A stretch of DNA of 64,000 nucleotides, taken from contig CP121450.1 of assembly GCA_029689965.1 (NCBI GenBank), positions 3,776,455-3,840,454 of the forward strand. The letters run 5' to 3'. The notes beneath the pieces were generated by a model. The model did not search any database and had not been told where the DNA came from. It saw only the letters and a list, made by a program, of their open reading frames with translations. The position numbers were made by a program, and so were the translations under genes. Below are positions 31,323 through 41,538 of this stretch, piece by piece; the stretch's first letter is position 1; each line of letters opens with the position of its first letter. This DNA is from Curtobacterium flaccumfaciens (lineage in GTDB: Bacteria > Actinomycetota > Actinomycetes > Actinomycetales > Microbacteriaceae).

Positions 31323-33475
31323 TCACAGCATGCAGCTGACGCAGCCCTCGACCTCGGTGCCCTCGAGCGCGAGCTGGCGCAGACGGATGTAGTAGATCGT
31401 CTTGATGCCCTTGCGCCATGCGTAGATCTGCGCCTTGTTGATGTCGCGCGTGGTCGCGGTGTCCTTGAAGAACAGCGTCAGGGACAGGCCCTGGTCCACG
31501 TGCTGCGTGGCAGCGGCGTACGTGTCGATGATCTTCTCCGGCCGATCTCGTACGCGTCCTGGTAGTAGTCCAGGTTGTCGTTCGTCATGAACGGCGCCGG
31601 GTAGTAGACGCGACCGAGCTTGCCTTCCTTGCGGATCTCGATCTTCGACGCGATCGGGTGGATCGACGACGTCGAGTGGTTGATGTACGAGATCGAACCG
31701 GTCGGCGGGACGGCCTGCAGGTTCTGGTTGTAGATGCCGTGCTCCTGGATCGACGCCTTCAGCGCCTTCCAGTCGTCCTGCGTGGGGATCGTGATGTTCG
31801 CGTTGTCGAACAGCGAGGCCACGCGAGCGGTCGCCGGCGTCCACGCCTGGTCGGTGTACTTGTCGAAGAACTCGCCCGACGCGTACTTCGAGTCACGGAA
31901 CCCGTCGAAGGTCTCGCCGGTCTCGATCGCGATCTGGTTCGACGCACGCAGGGCGTGGAACAGCACCGTGTAGAAGTAGATGTTCGTGAAGTCGATGCCC
32001 TCTTCGGAGCCGTAGTACACGCGCTCACGAGCCAGGTAGCCGTGCAGGTTCATCTGCCCGAGGCCGATGGCGTGCGACTTGTCGTTGCCGTCCTCGACGG
32101 AGCGAACCGACGAGATGTGCGACATCTGCGACACCGAGGTCAGGCCGCGGATGGCGGTCTCGATGGTCTTGCCGAAGTCCGGCGAGTCCATCGTCAGCGC
32201 GATGTTCAGCGAGCCGAGGTTGCAGGAGATGTCCTTGCCGATCTCCTTGTACGAGAGGTCCTCGTTGAAGGTGGTCGGGTGTTGACCTGCAGGATCTCCG
32301 AGCACAGGTTGGACATGTTGATCCGGCCCTTGATCGGGTTGGCCTTGTTCACCGTGTCCTCGAACACGATGTACGGGTAGCCCGACTCGAACTGGATCTC
32401 CGCGATCGTCTGGAAGAAGTCGCGCGCCTTGATCTTCGTCTTCTTGATGCGCGAGTCGTCCACCATCTCGCGGTACTTCTCGGAGATCGGGACGTCACCG
32501 AACGGGACGCCGTAGACCTTCTCGACGTCGTACGGCGAGAAGAGGTACATGTCCTCGTTGTTCTTGGCGAGCTCGAACGTGATGTCCGGCACGACGACGC
32601 CGAGCGACAGCGTCTTGATGCGGATCTTCTCGTCGGCGTTCTCGCGCTTGGTGTCGAGGAACCGCATGATGTCCGGGTGGTGCGCCGACAGGTACACGGC
32701 ACCGGCGCCCTGACGCGCGCCGAGCTGGTTCGCGTACGAGAAGGAGTCTTCCAGCAGCTTCATCACGGGGATGATGCCCGACGACTGGTTCTCGATCTGC
32801 TTGATCGGAGCGCCGGCCTCGCGGATGTTGGAGAGGAGCAGGGCCACGCCGCCGCCACGCTTCGAGAAGCTGCAGCGAGGAGTTGATGCCGCGCGAGATC
32901 GACTCCATGTTGTCCTCGATGCGGAGGAGGAAGCAGGAGACGAGCTCGCCGCGCTGGGCCTTCGCGGTGTTGAGGAACGTCGGGGTCGCGGGCTGGAACC
33001 GGCCGGCGATGATCTCTTCGACGAGGTCGATCGCGAGCTGCTCGTTGCCCTGCGCCAGACCGAGGGCGGTCATCACGACACGGTCCTCGAAGCGCTCGAG
33101 GTAGCGCTTGCCGTCGAACGTCTTGAGCGTGTAGCTCGTGTAGTACTTGAACGCACCGAGGAACGTCTGGAACCGGAACTTCTTCGAGTACGCCAGGTCG
33201 TTGAGCTTCTGGATGAACTCGAGCGAGTACTGGTCGATCGTCTCGCGCTCGTAGTACTCGTTCTCGACCAGGTAGTCGAGCCGCTCCTTCAGGTTGTGGA
33301 AGAAGACGGTGTTCTGGTTGACGTGCTGCAGGAAGAACTGCTTCGCGGCCTCACGATCCTTGTCGAACTGGATGTTCCCGTCCGCGTCGTAGAGGTTGAG
33401 CATCGCGTTGAGGGAGTGGTAGTCCATCCCCGTCTGCGGCGACGTCAGATCGACGTCTGCAACTGCTGCGTCCAA
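31323..33475 (-). CDS. nrdE: Class Ib ribonucleotide reductase large subunit NrdE (three frameshifts)
   Basis: The catalytic subunit reduces ribonucleoside diphosphates. Conserved parts include [14 protein letters not shown] at the start, the [23 protein letters not shown] segment with an active-site Cys, SNLCSEILQ and [13 protein letters not shown], and the C-terminal EGCVSCML redox pair recharged by NrdH. Frames change near 32866, 32279 and 31545; correction restores [20 protein letters not shown] and EIGPEKIID. A TTG at 33475 overlaps the corrected nrdI end; ATG at 33427 (MDYHSL) would avoid the overlap and is the alternative start. Confidence 0.95.
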
Positions 33476-33859
33476 AATGCATCCAATCCTGAGTTGACCG
33501 CCTGCACATCGTCAGGCGTGCCGAAGAGTTCGAAACGGTAGAGGACGGGGACGCCGCACTTCTGTGCGATGACGTCCCGGCGAGGCCGTACGCCTCGCCG
33601 AAGTTCGTGTTGCCCCGACGATCACACCGCGGATGAGCGAGCGGTTGCGTTCGTCGTTGAGGAACTTGATGACCTGCTTGGGGACCGCTCCGCGCCCGTT
33701 GCCGCCACCGTAGGTGGGCAGCACGAGGACGTACGGCTCGTCCGCATGGAGGAACGGGTCGTTCGGGTAGAGCGGGATCCGGTCCGCGTCGCGGCCGAGC
33801 TTCTCGATGAAGCGGGCCGTGTAACCGGACACGCTCGAGAAGTAGACCAATCGGCTCAT
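33445..33859 (-). CDS. nrdI: NrdI flavodoxin-like activator of NrdF (two frameshifts)
   Basis: A small FMN protein that supplies the oxidant to assemble the dimanganese-tyrosyl radical of NrdF. It starts [20 protein letters not shown], has the [21 protein letters not shown] flavin loop, and after shifts near 33610 and 33578 continues as [20 protein letters not shown] and [17 protein letters not shown]. The corrected stop is at 33445, slightly overlapping the longer nrdE start. It sits between nrdH and nrdE, the standard order. Confidence 0.93.
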
Positions 33860-33983
33860 GGTGCCCCTCCGGGAAGAAGGTGCGGACAGACGGACCGTGG
33901 CGTGTCCCGGGTGGTGCGTCGGCGTCGTTCAAACCAGCACAGTCTGAACGAGCTCGGGTCACCACCCGCGGACGCGAGGCGCC

Positions 33984-34217
33984 TTACGCCAGTTCGGCGC
34001 TGAGCGTCGCGATCTTGTCGGGACGGAAGCCCGACCAGTGGTCGTCGTCGGTGACGACGACCGGGGCCTGCAGGTAGCCGAGGCTCTTGACGTGCTCGAG
34101 CGCGGCTTCGTCGGTGGAGACGTCGTGCACCTCGTACTGGATGCCCTTGTTGTCGAGCGCCCGGTACGTCGCGGTGCACTGGACGCAGGACGGCTTGGTG
34201 TAGACGGTGACGGCCAT
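33984..34217 (-). CDS. nrdH: NrdH glutaredoxin-like electron donor
   Basis: Intact 77-residue redox protein with the C-V-Q-C active site (VYTKPSCVQCTATYRAL) and the APVVVTDDDHWSGFRPDKI C-terminal part typical of NrdH, which reduces NrdE with electrons from thioredoxin reductase. ATG at 34217 has a GGGGAGA ribosome site. First gene of the operon; the NrdR-box-like site lies about 100 bp upstream. Confidence 0.96.
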   Translation of the reverse strand: MAVTVYTKPSCVQCTATYRALDNKGIQYEVHDVSTDEAALEHVKSLGYLQAPVVVTDDDHWSGFRPDKIATLSAELA

Positions 34218-34314
34218 GATCTCCCCTGGGTGGTGTGCTGTGTATGGGTTGTGCTGGTGCCTGTGGACCGGCGTTCCGCCCCTGTTCGAGGCGGGCGCTT
34301 TCCGGTGACTCGAT

Positions 34315-34326
34315 ACTACATCTAGT
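34315..34326. promoter_or_regulatory. NrdR-box-like site upstream of nrdH
   Basis: ACTACATCTAGT is a near-palindrome resembling the core of actinobacterial NrdR boxes, located about 98 bp before the nrdH start. NrdR boxes normally occur as pairs about three helical turns apart; I could not find a convincing second copy. Confidence 0.5.
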
Positions 34327-34373
34327 GGCCGACACCGGGACCGACCACAAGAGAAAGTGTTACAGCCGTGTAG

Positions 34374-34532
34374 TTCTCCACAGCGCCCTCCACAGTGTGA
34401 ACATCTCGCGGAGGCCCGTGATTCCGCCACTGTTGCATCGGCCTCCGACACTCCTCCACACCTTGTGGAGGGCTCTCTCCACCGGTGTGGACATCGCACG
34501 CTCGGCGTGTCGCGACCACGGCGCTCTCCACA
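34374..34532. promoter_or_regulatory. Cluster of DnaA-box-like TCCACA/TGTGGA hexamers
   Basis: At least six copies of TCCACA or its complement occur within about 160 bp, including TTCTCCACA at 34374 and two inverted pairs, CTCCACA-CCT-TGTGGAG at 34454-34470 and TCCAC-N3-TGTGGA at 34478-34491. The DnaA box consensus is TTATCCACA, with C/G variants in high-GC genomes. The cluster lies between nrdH and the divergent MFS gene. Confidence 0.45.
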
Positions 34533-34582
34533 CCTCCCCGGACGGGTGACACCCCCTTCCGTCCGGTCCGTACACTCGATCC

Positions 34583-35787
34583 GTGAGCACGTACGGACCT
34601 CTGCTGAAGACCCCGGTGTCGGCCGTGTCATCGCCGCCCAGCTCACCGCGCGGTTCCCGTTCGGCATGCTGTCGCTCGCGTACCTGCTGCACGTCGAGCA
34701 CGTCTTCCACTCCTACGGTGCCGCCGGGCTCGTCCTCGCGACCACGAGTGTCGGGCAGGCGCTCGCGGGTCCGCTCACCAGTCGGTGGATGGGCAGCTGG
34801 GGCATGCGCCCGGTGCTCGTCCTGACGAGCCTCGTCGCGCTCGCGAGCATGGGCGTGATCGCCTTCGTCCTCATGCCGCTCTGGGCCTACGTGGTCGTCG
34901 GGTTCATCGGCGGCCTGGCCGTCCCGCCCGTGCAGCCCGCCGTGCGCACCATCTACCCGAAGATGGTGACCTCGTCGCAGCTCACCCCGCTCTTCTCCCT
35001 CGACGCGAGCGCGCAGGAGCTGATCTGGGTCGCCGGTCCGGTCATCACGACGTTCGTCGCGACGCAGGTCGGCACGGTGCAGGCGATCGTCCTCGCGATG
35101 GTGTTCCTCGTGGTCGGCGGCGCGTGGTTCATCGGCTCCCCCGAACTCGGCCGGGTCCGCATCCCCCGGTCGAAGCGCGCGTTCGGCGTCGTGCTGAAGC
35201 GCCCGTCGGTCGTCGTGGCAACCCTGACCGGCCTGCTCCTCATCGGTGCGTGTGCCGCGGTCGAGGCGAGTGTCACGAGCGTCTTCGGCGAGGGCAGCCC
35301 GAACGCCGGCATCGTCCTGGCGGTCTTCGCGATCGGGTCACTGATCGGCGGCCTGGCGTTCGGCCACCGTCCCATCTCCCCGAACACGCTGTGGACGCGG
35401 ATGGCGATCGTGTTCGTCGGACTCGCCCTGGCCGTGGGCGGCACGAACTTCTGGTGGCTGTGCCTCGCGCTCGTGATCGCGGGCGCGGGCATCGCGCCGG
35501 CCCTCGCGGTGATGTTCGGTTCGGTGTCGGCGACGGTGAAGTTCTCCGACACCGCCGAGGCGTACGGCTGGATGGGTACCGGCAGCTCGATCGGCGCCGC
35601 GGGTGGCTCCGCCGTGGCGGGCTTCCTCATCGACGTCCACGGTGCGACGGGCGGCATGATGGTCGGCGCCGTGATGGCCGCGGTGGGCGTGGTCCTGCCG
35701 CTCGTCACGAAGCGCTGGCTCCCCGATCTGCGCGGCCGCGACGCGAGCCCCATCCCCGACACCGAGCCGGTGAACATCCCCACTTGA
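34583..35787 (+). CDS. MFS transporter (one frameshift near the start)
   Basis: A 12-helix major facilitator protein of about 400 residues, with AAQLTARFPFGMLSLAYLL at the start and the typical TMSITE-like helix packing in GVGRVIAAQL. GTG at 34583 (MSTYGPLLKTP) joins the main frame after one missing G near 34612, giving KTPGVGRVIAAQLTARF. The substrate is unknown; a drug or sugar efflux role is possible. The tail is followed by a 19-bp tandem array and hairpin. Confidence 0.85.
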
Positions 35788-35797
35788 GGCACGGGCG

Positions 35798-35870
35798 GCG
35801 CGTAGGAGGTCGATCCGCGCGTAGGAGGTCGATCCGCGCGTAGGAGGTCGATCCGCGCGTAGGAGGTCGA
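35798..35870. repeat. 19-bp tandem repeat, nearly 4 copies
   Basis: Three full and one partial copy of GCGCGTAGGAGGTCGATCC follow the MFS stop by 11 bp. The last copy forms the left arm of the hairpin at 35855-35891, so the array is a tandem expansion of one arm of a terminator-like stem. Confidence 0.92.
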
Positions 35871-35891
35871 AGATTCAGGCCACCTACGCGC
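35855..35891 (+). terminator. Hairpin at the end of the tandem array
   Basis: GCGCGTAGGAGG pairs with CCACCTACGCGC (11 of 12 bp) across a 13-base loop. It is the likely terminator of the MFS gene. Confidence 0.65.
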
Positions 35892-36018
35892 GATTCTGCT
35901 TTCCACTTCGAGCGTGATGGGAAGGAAGGTGCTCATACACACTCCGGCGGACGGGCGCGTTCTCCACAATCGGATCGGAGGCACGGCGAGCCCCCGCAAC
36001 GATCGGCAGGATGGATGC

Positions 36019-36837
36019 ATGGTCACCCCTGTTCCCCTCCGCGACGGCGCGTCGATCCCCGCGATCGGCTTCGGCGTCTACAAGGTCGACGACACCGCAG
36101 CCGAGACGGCCGTCGGTCTCGCGCTCGACGCCGGGTACCGGCACGTCGACACAGCCGAGATGTACGGCAACGAGACCGGCGTCGGGAAGGCGATCCGTGC
36201 CTCCAGGCTGGATCGTGACGACGTCTTCGTGACGACCAAGGTGTGGAACGACCACCAGGGGCGCGACGCGACCCTGCGGGCGTTCGACGGCAGTCTCGGA
36301 AGACTGGGACTCGACGCGGTCGACCTGTACCTGATCCACTGGCCGGCCGCCGCGAGCGACCGGTACGTCGAGACCTGGCGGGCCCTCGTCGAGCCGCGGG
36401 AGTCCGGCCGGGCACGCAGTGTCGGTGCCTCGAACTTCCAGGTGCCGCACCTCGAGCGGATCGTCGGAGAGACCGGCGAGGTCCCCGCGGTGAACCAGGT
36501 GGAGCGGCACCCGTGGCTGCCGCAGCGCGACCTCATCGCGTTCCACGAGCAGCACGGCATCGTGACCGAGGCGTGGTCCCCGCTCGGCCGCGGGCGGCTC
36601 ATCGACGAACCGGTGCTGACCCGCATCGCGGCCTCGCACGGTGTCAGCGTCGCGCAGGTGCTCGTGCGGTGGAACGTGCAGCAGGGCGTGGTCGTCCTGC
36701 CGAAGTCGGTGACGCCGTCGCGCATCCGCTCGAACCTCGACGTGGACGGGTTCGCGCTGAGCGACGAGGACCTCGCGGCGATCGCGTCGCTGGAGTCCGG
36801 GCGGCGGACGGGGTCGCATCCGGACGCGGTCTCCTAG
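36019..36837 (+). CDS. Aldo/keto reductase
   Basis: Intact 272-residue NADPH-dependent oxidoreductase of the AKR superfamily. The catalytic tetrad is visible: Asp in HVDTAEMYGNE, Tyr in the same motif, Lys in VFVTTKVWND and His in YLIHWPA. The cofactor end shows VLPKSVTPSRIRSNLDV. It most resembles the AKR5/2,5-diketo-gluconate reductase type, but the substrate cannot be assigned. ATG at 36019 is one of three closely spaced ATGs and the only one in frame. Confidence 0.93.
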   Translation: MVTPVPLRDGASIPAIGFGVYKVDDTAAETAVGLALDAGYRHVDTAEMYGNETGVGKAIRASRLDRDDVFVTTKVWNDHQGRDATLRAFDGSLGRLGLDAVDLYLIHWPAAASDRYVETWRALVEPRESGRARSVGASNFQVPHLERIVGETGEVPAVNQVERHPWLPQRDLIAFHEQHGIVTEAWSPLGRGRLIDEPVLTRIAASHGVSVAQVLVRWNVQQGVVVLPKSVTPSRIRSNLDVDGFALSDEDLAAIASLESGRRTGSHPDAVS

Positions 36838-36879
36838 CCGCGGCGAACGTGTGCGGGGGCGCATCAGTACGTTCGGAGC

Positions 36880-37450
36880 GTGAATGATCCTCAGCAGACT
36901 GCTCGCGAACAGCTCCGGCCCGACGAGCACCTGTACTGGGCCGGCACTGGCGACCCTGCGAAGCTGTTCGGAGCCAGGGACGGCTTCCTGGTGCCGTTCT
37001 CGCTCCTCTGGACCGGTTTCATCGTGAACTCGCTGGTCGACGTTCCTTGGAGCGGCACCCGGGGCCGACGGTGATCATCCCGCTCGCGATGGCGATCATC
37101 GGCCTGCACCTCGTGTTCGGCCGGTTCCTCGTGAAGGCCCACCGCAAGCGCACCACCGTGTACGCCCTCACCGACCGTCGAGCGCTGATCATCACGCCCG
37201 GGGATCACGAGAGGTCTCGGCAGCCCGCACCGACCGCACCATCACCTGGACCGCCCACCGTCGGCACTGCTCGGTCGAGTGGAACCACGGCGACCGACGA
37301 GACGTCAGGTCGCTGCTCGGCGGCGCTGCGACCGCGCGCATATACGCGAACACCGGGCTCGACGGTCTGTTCGGACCGCAGCTGTTCGCGTTCTGGGACG
37401 TTCGGGACGGCGAGGAGCTCGTCCAGGAACTCGACCGGGTCTCACGCTAG
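36880..37450 (+). CDS. PH-domain-like membrane protein (two frameshifts)
   Basis: Starts with a short acidic segment (LRPDEHLYWAGTGDPAKLF), two hydrophobic helices (FSLLWTGFIVNSLVDVPW; VIIPLAMAIIGLHLVFGRFL), then the bacterial PH-like signature KRTTVYALTDRRALIIT. After a second shift the end reads YANTGLDGLFGPQLFAFWDVRDGEELVQEL. Frames change near 37045 and 37212. These proteins (bPH/YdbS-like) are common in Actinobacteria and of unknown function. It starts shortly after the aldo/keto reductase and converges with a four-base overlap on the next gene. Confidence 0.65.
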
Positions 37451-37794
37451 CCCCGGCGGTCCTCCTCGGACTGCCACGGCAGGTGCAGATCGCCGGGCGC
37501 GGGCTCGACGTCTCCCGCGTCGTCGGCGCCGCCGGTCCCCGGGGCCGCGACGACCTTCGACGGATCGACGCCGTCCTCACGGAGGTCGGCACGGTCGCGC
37601 TGCTCGCTCTGGGACGCCCCCGTCTCCCGTTCGCTCGACGGGCTGTACGAGGTGTCGGCAGCGCGCTGGTCACGCTCGCCGACGCCGTCCGCGCCCTCGT
37701 GGCGTGCGGAGTCGCGGAGCACATCGCTCCGCGCACGGTCGTCGGACGGTTCGGGCCCAGGTGCCTTCGGGAGGCTGTCGCTCATGCCGCGCAC
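37447..37794 (-). CDS. Acidic, disordered hypothetical protein
   Basis: About 112-115 residues rich in Asp, Glu, Ser and Gly, with no hydrophobic core and no recognisable motif (for example RSDVLRDSARHEGADGVGER). Probably intrinsically disordered. Starts at 37794 or at ATG 37785 (MSDSLPKAPGPEP). The composition differs from that of frame shadows elsewhere in the window, which are arginine- or proline-rich, but the call stays tentative. Confidence 0.45.
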   Translation of the reverse strand: MRGMSDSLPKAPGPEPSDDRARSDVLRDSARHEGADGVGERDQRAADTSYSPSSERETGASQSEQRDRADLREDGVDPSKVVAAPGTGGADDAGDVEPAPGDLHLPWQSEEDRRG

Positions 37795-37854
37795 GGTAGT
37801 CCGTCCGTCCCGGGTGCCGGTTCGGTCACGGGTCGCGGTCCGTTACGGTTGACC

Positions 37855-37914
37855 AGCACTCGCCACACGCAGCGAGCACTCGCCACACGCAACCAGCACC
37901 GGCCACACGCAGGA
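37855..37914. repeat. 20-bp tandem repeat, 3 copies, just before rnhA
   Basis: Three imperfect copies of an AGCAC(T/C)(C/G)GCCACACGCA unit, 20 bp each, end at the AGGAGG ribosome site of rnhA. The leader RNA of rnhA would carry all three. Confidence 0.85.
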
Positions 37915-37923
37915 GGTCCCACC

Positions 37924-38443
37924 GTGACGATCGTCGCCGCAGCAGACGGCTCAGCCCTCGGCAACCCCGGCCCCGCCGGCTGGGCCTGGTACGTCGACGA
38001 CGACCGCTGGGCCGCCGGTGGTTGGCCGAACGCCACGAACAACCAGGGCGAGCTCACCGCCGTGCTCCAGCTGCTCCGCGCGACGAAGGACACCGGCGAG
38101 CCGCTGCACATCCTCTGCGACAGTCAGTACGCGATCAAGGCGTGCACGGAGTGGCTCGCCGGCTGGAAGCGGAAGGGCTGGCGGAAGGCCGACGGCAAGC
38201 CGGTCCTGAACGTCGAGATCATCAAGGAGCTCGACGCCGAGCTCCAGGGCCGCGAGGTCACGTTCGAGTGGGTCCGGGGCACGTCGGACACGAGATGAAC
38301 GAGGCTGCCGATGTCCGTGCCCGCGGCGCCGCGACGGCCTACCAGCAGGGCACGGACGTCCCGCACGGCCCGGGCTGGCCCGGGTCGAGGTCACGGAGCC
38401 GGCCGCGATGCCGGAGGCGACGCCCCCGGCGACGCTGTTCTGA
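37924..38443 (+). CDS. rnhA: Ribonuclease HI (two frameshifts)
   Basis: Degrades the RNA strand of RNA-DNA hybrids. The catalytic acids are in IVAAADGSALGNPGPAGWAW (Asp), NNQGELTAVLQLL (Glu), ILCDSQYAIKACTEWL (Asp) and, after a shift near 38282 where a C is missing, HVGHEMNEAADVRARGAA, the usual H-x-x-x-x-x-N-E-x-A-D end. Another shift near 38380 brings the frame to the TGA at 38441. GTG at 37924 has a near-perfect AGGAGG ribosome site. Confidence 0.93.
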
Positions 38444-38491
38444 CCGGGGCCGCAGCCGCGGAGTCCTGCCCGAGCGCGAACGGGACGCGCC

Positions 38492-38743
38492 TCAGTACGT
38501 CCCGTCGCGCCGGTCCTGGCGCGTGATCTGCTCACCCGATGCCGGGTCGACGCCGGACCGGGTCGTGGTCGTCGTCCGCCGGCCACCGAAGGCCACCGCG
38601 AGGCTGATGATGAGCAGGACGACGCCGGCCGCCATCAGGATGTAGCCGATCAGCCGCAGGTCGATCCCGGCGAGCTGGATGTTCAGGGCGAACGCCACGA
38701 TGGCGCCGATGACGATCAGGGCGATGCTCGATCCGATGCGCAC
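38492..38743 (-). CDS. DUF6458-like small membrane protein
   Basis: 83 residues with two membrane helices (GSSIALIVIGAIVAFALNI and LIGYILMAAGVVLLIISLAV) separated by the short loop QLAGIDLRL, a pattern widespread in Actinobacteria and named DUF6458. The polar C-terminus is Thr/Arg-rich. Function unknown. ATG at 38743 follows GAGAGGAA. Confidence 0.75.
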   Translation of the reverse strand: MRIGSSIALIVIGAIVAFALNIQLAGIDLRLIGYILMAAGVVLLIISLAVAFGGRRTTTTTRSGVDPASGEQITRQDRRDGTY

Positions 38744-38840
38744 GGTGGTTCCTCTCGCTTTCGGTCCCGGACCGGACGGCTCCGGGCTGGCGTCGAAGCT
38801 ACCCGTCGACCGGGACCGACGTTCCCAGAGCCTCGTCGCG

Positions 38841-41407
38841 TCAGTCGACGTCGACGTCCGTCCACCCGTCGAACCGTCCGATCTCGGTCACCCGGACCAC
38901 GGCCTCGCCGGCTTCGTCGGAGGCGTCGAGGTCGATCGTCGCCGAGAACCCGAAGTCCTTGTCGCCGGACGGGTCGGCGAAGATCTGCCGGGCACGCCAG
39001 ACCCGCGCCCCGCCCTGGGCGACAGCCTCGGACAGCACGAGGTACTGCATCGACCGGGCATCTGCATCCGTCCCGACCTCGTCGTGCGACTCGTAGTACT
39101 CCCCAGCACGGCGTCCCAGGCGTCGGCGTCGAACCCGGCCGCTCCGTCGAGTGCGCCGAGCCCGTCGACGTCGTCGGCGGCGGCGAGCAGCACCCGTTGG
39201 AACAGGGCGTTGCGCACGAGCACCCGGAACGCGCGCACGTTGCCGGTGAGTCGGGCGGGCTGCGGCGGAGCGATCTCCTCGTGTTCGGCCGAAGCCTCCT
39301 CCACGGAGCCGTTCATCAGCGCCTCCCACTCGTCGACGAGTGACGAGTCGGTCTGCTTGACGACCTCGCCGAGCCACTCGACCAGATCGTCGAGCTCGGG
39401 CGTGCGCTGCTCCTCCGCGATCGTCTGTCGCATGGTGCGGTACGCGTCGGACAGGTACCGGAGGACGAGCCCCTCCGACCGGGTCAGCTGGTAGAACCGC
39501 ACGAAGTCGCCGAACGTCATCGCGCGCTCGTACATGTCCCGCACGACCGCCTTGGGAGAGAGCGCGAAGTCGAGCACCCACGGCTGTTCGGCGGCGTAGG
39601 CCTCGTACGCCGCTTCGAGCAGCGGAGCGAGCGGCTTCGGCCAGGTGACCTCCTCGAGCAGTTCCATCCGCTCGTCGTACTCGATGCCCTCCTGCTTCAT
39701 CCGGGCAACGGCCTCGCCGCGTTCCTTGAACTGCTGCTGCGACAGGATCGCTCGCGGGTCGTCGAGGGTGGCCTCGACGATGGACACCATGTCCAGCGCA
39801 TAGGTCGGCGAGGACGGGTCGAGCAGTTCGAAGGCGGCCAGCGCGAACGGCGAGAGCGGCTGGTTGAGCGCGAAGTTCGGGCGATGTCGACCGTCAGGCG
39901 GTAGGAACCGTCGACCTTCTCGATGACCCGCGCGTTGATGAGCGTCCGGGCGATCACGAGCGCTCGCCGGGCCATCGCGAGCTGCCGGGCGCGGGGCTCG
40001 TGGTTGTCGAACACGAGCGACCGCACCGACTCGAACGGAGAACCGCCCCGTGCCACGACCGACAGCACCATCGCGTGCGTGATCCGCATCCGCGACACCA
40101 TCGGCTCGGGCTCGGCGGCGATGAGACGCTCGAACGATGCCTGCCCCCAGGACACGAACCCGTCCGGAGCCTTCTTCTTCTTGACCTTGTTCTTCTTCTT
40201 GGGGTCGTCCCCGCCTTGGCCGCGGCGCGGGCGTTCTCGATGTCGTGCTCGGGCGCCTCGGCGACGACGTCGCCCTCGGTGTCGTAGCCGGCGCGTCCGG
40301 CACGTCCAGCGATCTGGTGGAACTCGCGCGCGGAGAAGCTGCCGCATCTTCGTGCCGTCGAACTTCGTCAGCCCGGTGAGCAGCACGGAGCGGATCGGCA
40401 CGTTGATGCCGACACCGAGGGTGTCGGTGCCGCAGATGACCGGCAGGAGTCCGCGCTGCGCCAGCTGCTCGACGAGCCGCCGGTACTTCGGCAGCATGCC
40501 CGCGTGGTGCACGCCGATGCCGGCGCGGATCAGGCGCGACAGTGTCTGCCCGAAGCCGGAGCTGAACCGGAACCCGGCGACGGCCGCGGCGATCTCGTCA
40601 CGCCGCTCCCGCGAGGCGACGCGGACCGACATGAGCGCCTGCGCCCGCTCGAGTGCCGCGGCCTGGGCGAAGTGGACGATGTAGACGGGCGCCTTGCCGT
40701 CCTCGAGCAGCCGTTCGACGGTCTCCTGCACGGGCGTCATGACGTACTCGTACTCGAGCGGCACGGGACGTGAGACGCCGGTCACCCGGGCGGTCGGGCG
40801 TCCGGTCCGCCGCGAGAGGTCGTCCGCGATCGTGGTGACGTCGCCGAGGGTGGCCGACATGAGCAGGAACTGCGCACGCTCGAGCACGAGCAGCGGCACC
40901 TGCCAGGCCCACCCGCGGTCCGGGTCGCCGTAGTAGTGGAACTCGTCCATCACGACGACGTCCACCTCGGCGGAGGGGCCCTGCCGCAGCGCCAGGTTCG
41001 CCAGGATCTCGGCCGTGCAGCACACGATCGGTGCGTCGGCGTTGACACTGGAGTCGCCCGTCACCATGCCGACGTTCTGCGCGCCGAACAGGTCGACGAG
41101 CTGGAAGAACTTCTCGGACACGAGCGCCTTGATCGGCGCCGTGTAGTAGCTCCGCTTGCCCTCGGCGAGCGCGGCGAAGTGCGCGCCGGCGGCGACCAGT
41201 GACTTGCCAGTGCCGGTCGGGGTGCTGAGCACGACGTTGGCGCCGGAGACGAGCTCGATGAGCGCTTCGTCCTGCGCCGGGTAGAGCGGGCGGCCCGTCC
41301 GCGGCCCAGGTGGCGAACGCCTCGTAGACCGCGTCGGGGTCGACGGCGCCGTCGACCGCCGCCGGCAGGGCGGCGACGAGCGGCGGGACGGTGGTGACGT
41401 CGGACAT
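38841..41407 (-). CDS. DEAD/DEAH-box RNA helicase with DUF3516 C-terminus (frameshifted)
   Basis: About 850 residues, a Ski2/Lhr-related superfamily 2 helicase found in Actinobacteria. Motifs in order: Walker [13 protein letters not shown], motif [20 protein letters not shown], motif [11 protein letters not shown], motif [18 protein letters not shown] and motif VI, restored by correction as [16 protein letters not shown] lysine-rich linker ([15 protein letters not shown]) leads to the DUF3516 region ([38 protein letters not shown]). Frames change near 41295, 40340, 40215, 39875 and 39105. RNA processing or decay is the likely role. Confidence 0.9.
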
Positions 41408-41448
41408 GCGTCCATCCTCCCAGGTGGGTGGCGACCAGGGGGCTGACG

Positions 41449-41480
41449 GGAGGCGCGGTGCGGGCCAGACCCGCGCCTCC
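41449..41480. repeat. CTGGAGGCGCGG-family palindrome upstream of the helicase gene
   Basis: GGAGGCGCGG and CCGCGCCTCC form perfect 10-bp arms around a 12-base loop; the right flank continues AGTCC as in the copies at 31235 and 55248. It lies between the divergent helicase and LLM-oxidoreductase genes. Confidence 0.88.
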
Positions 41481-41538
41481 AGTCCGACGTCTGCGCACGA
41501 CCAGGGCACATTTCGATACGCGCGCATAGACTCACGTC

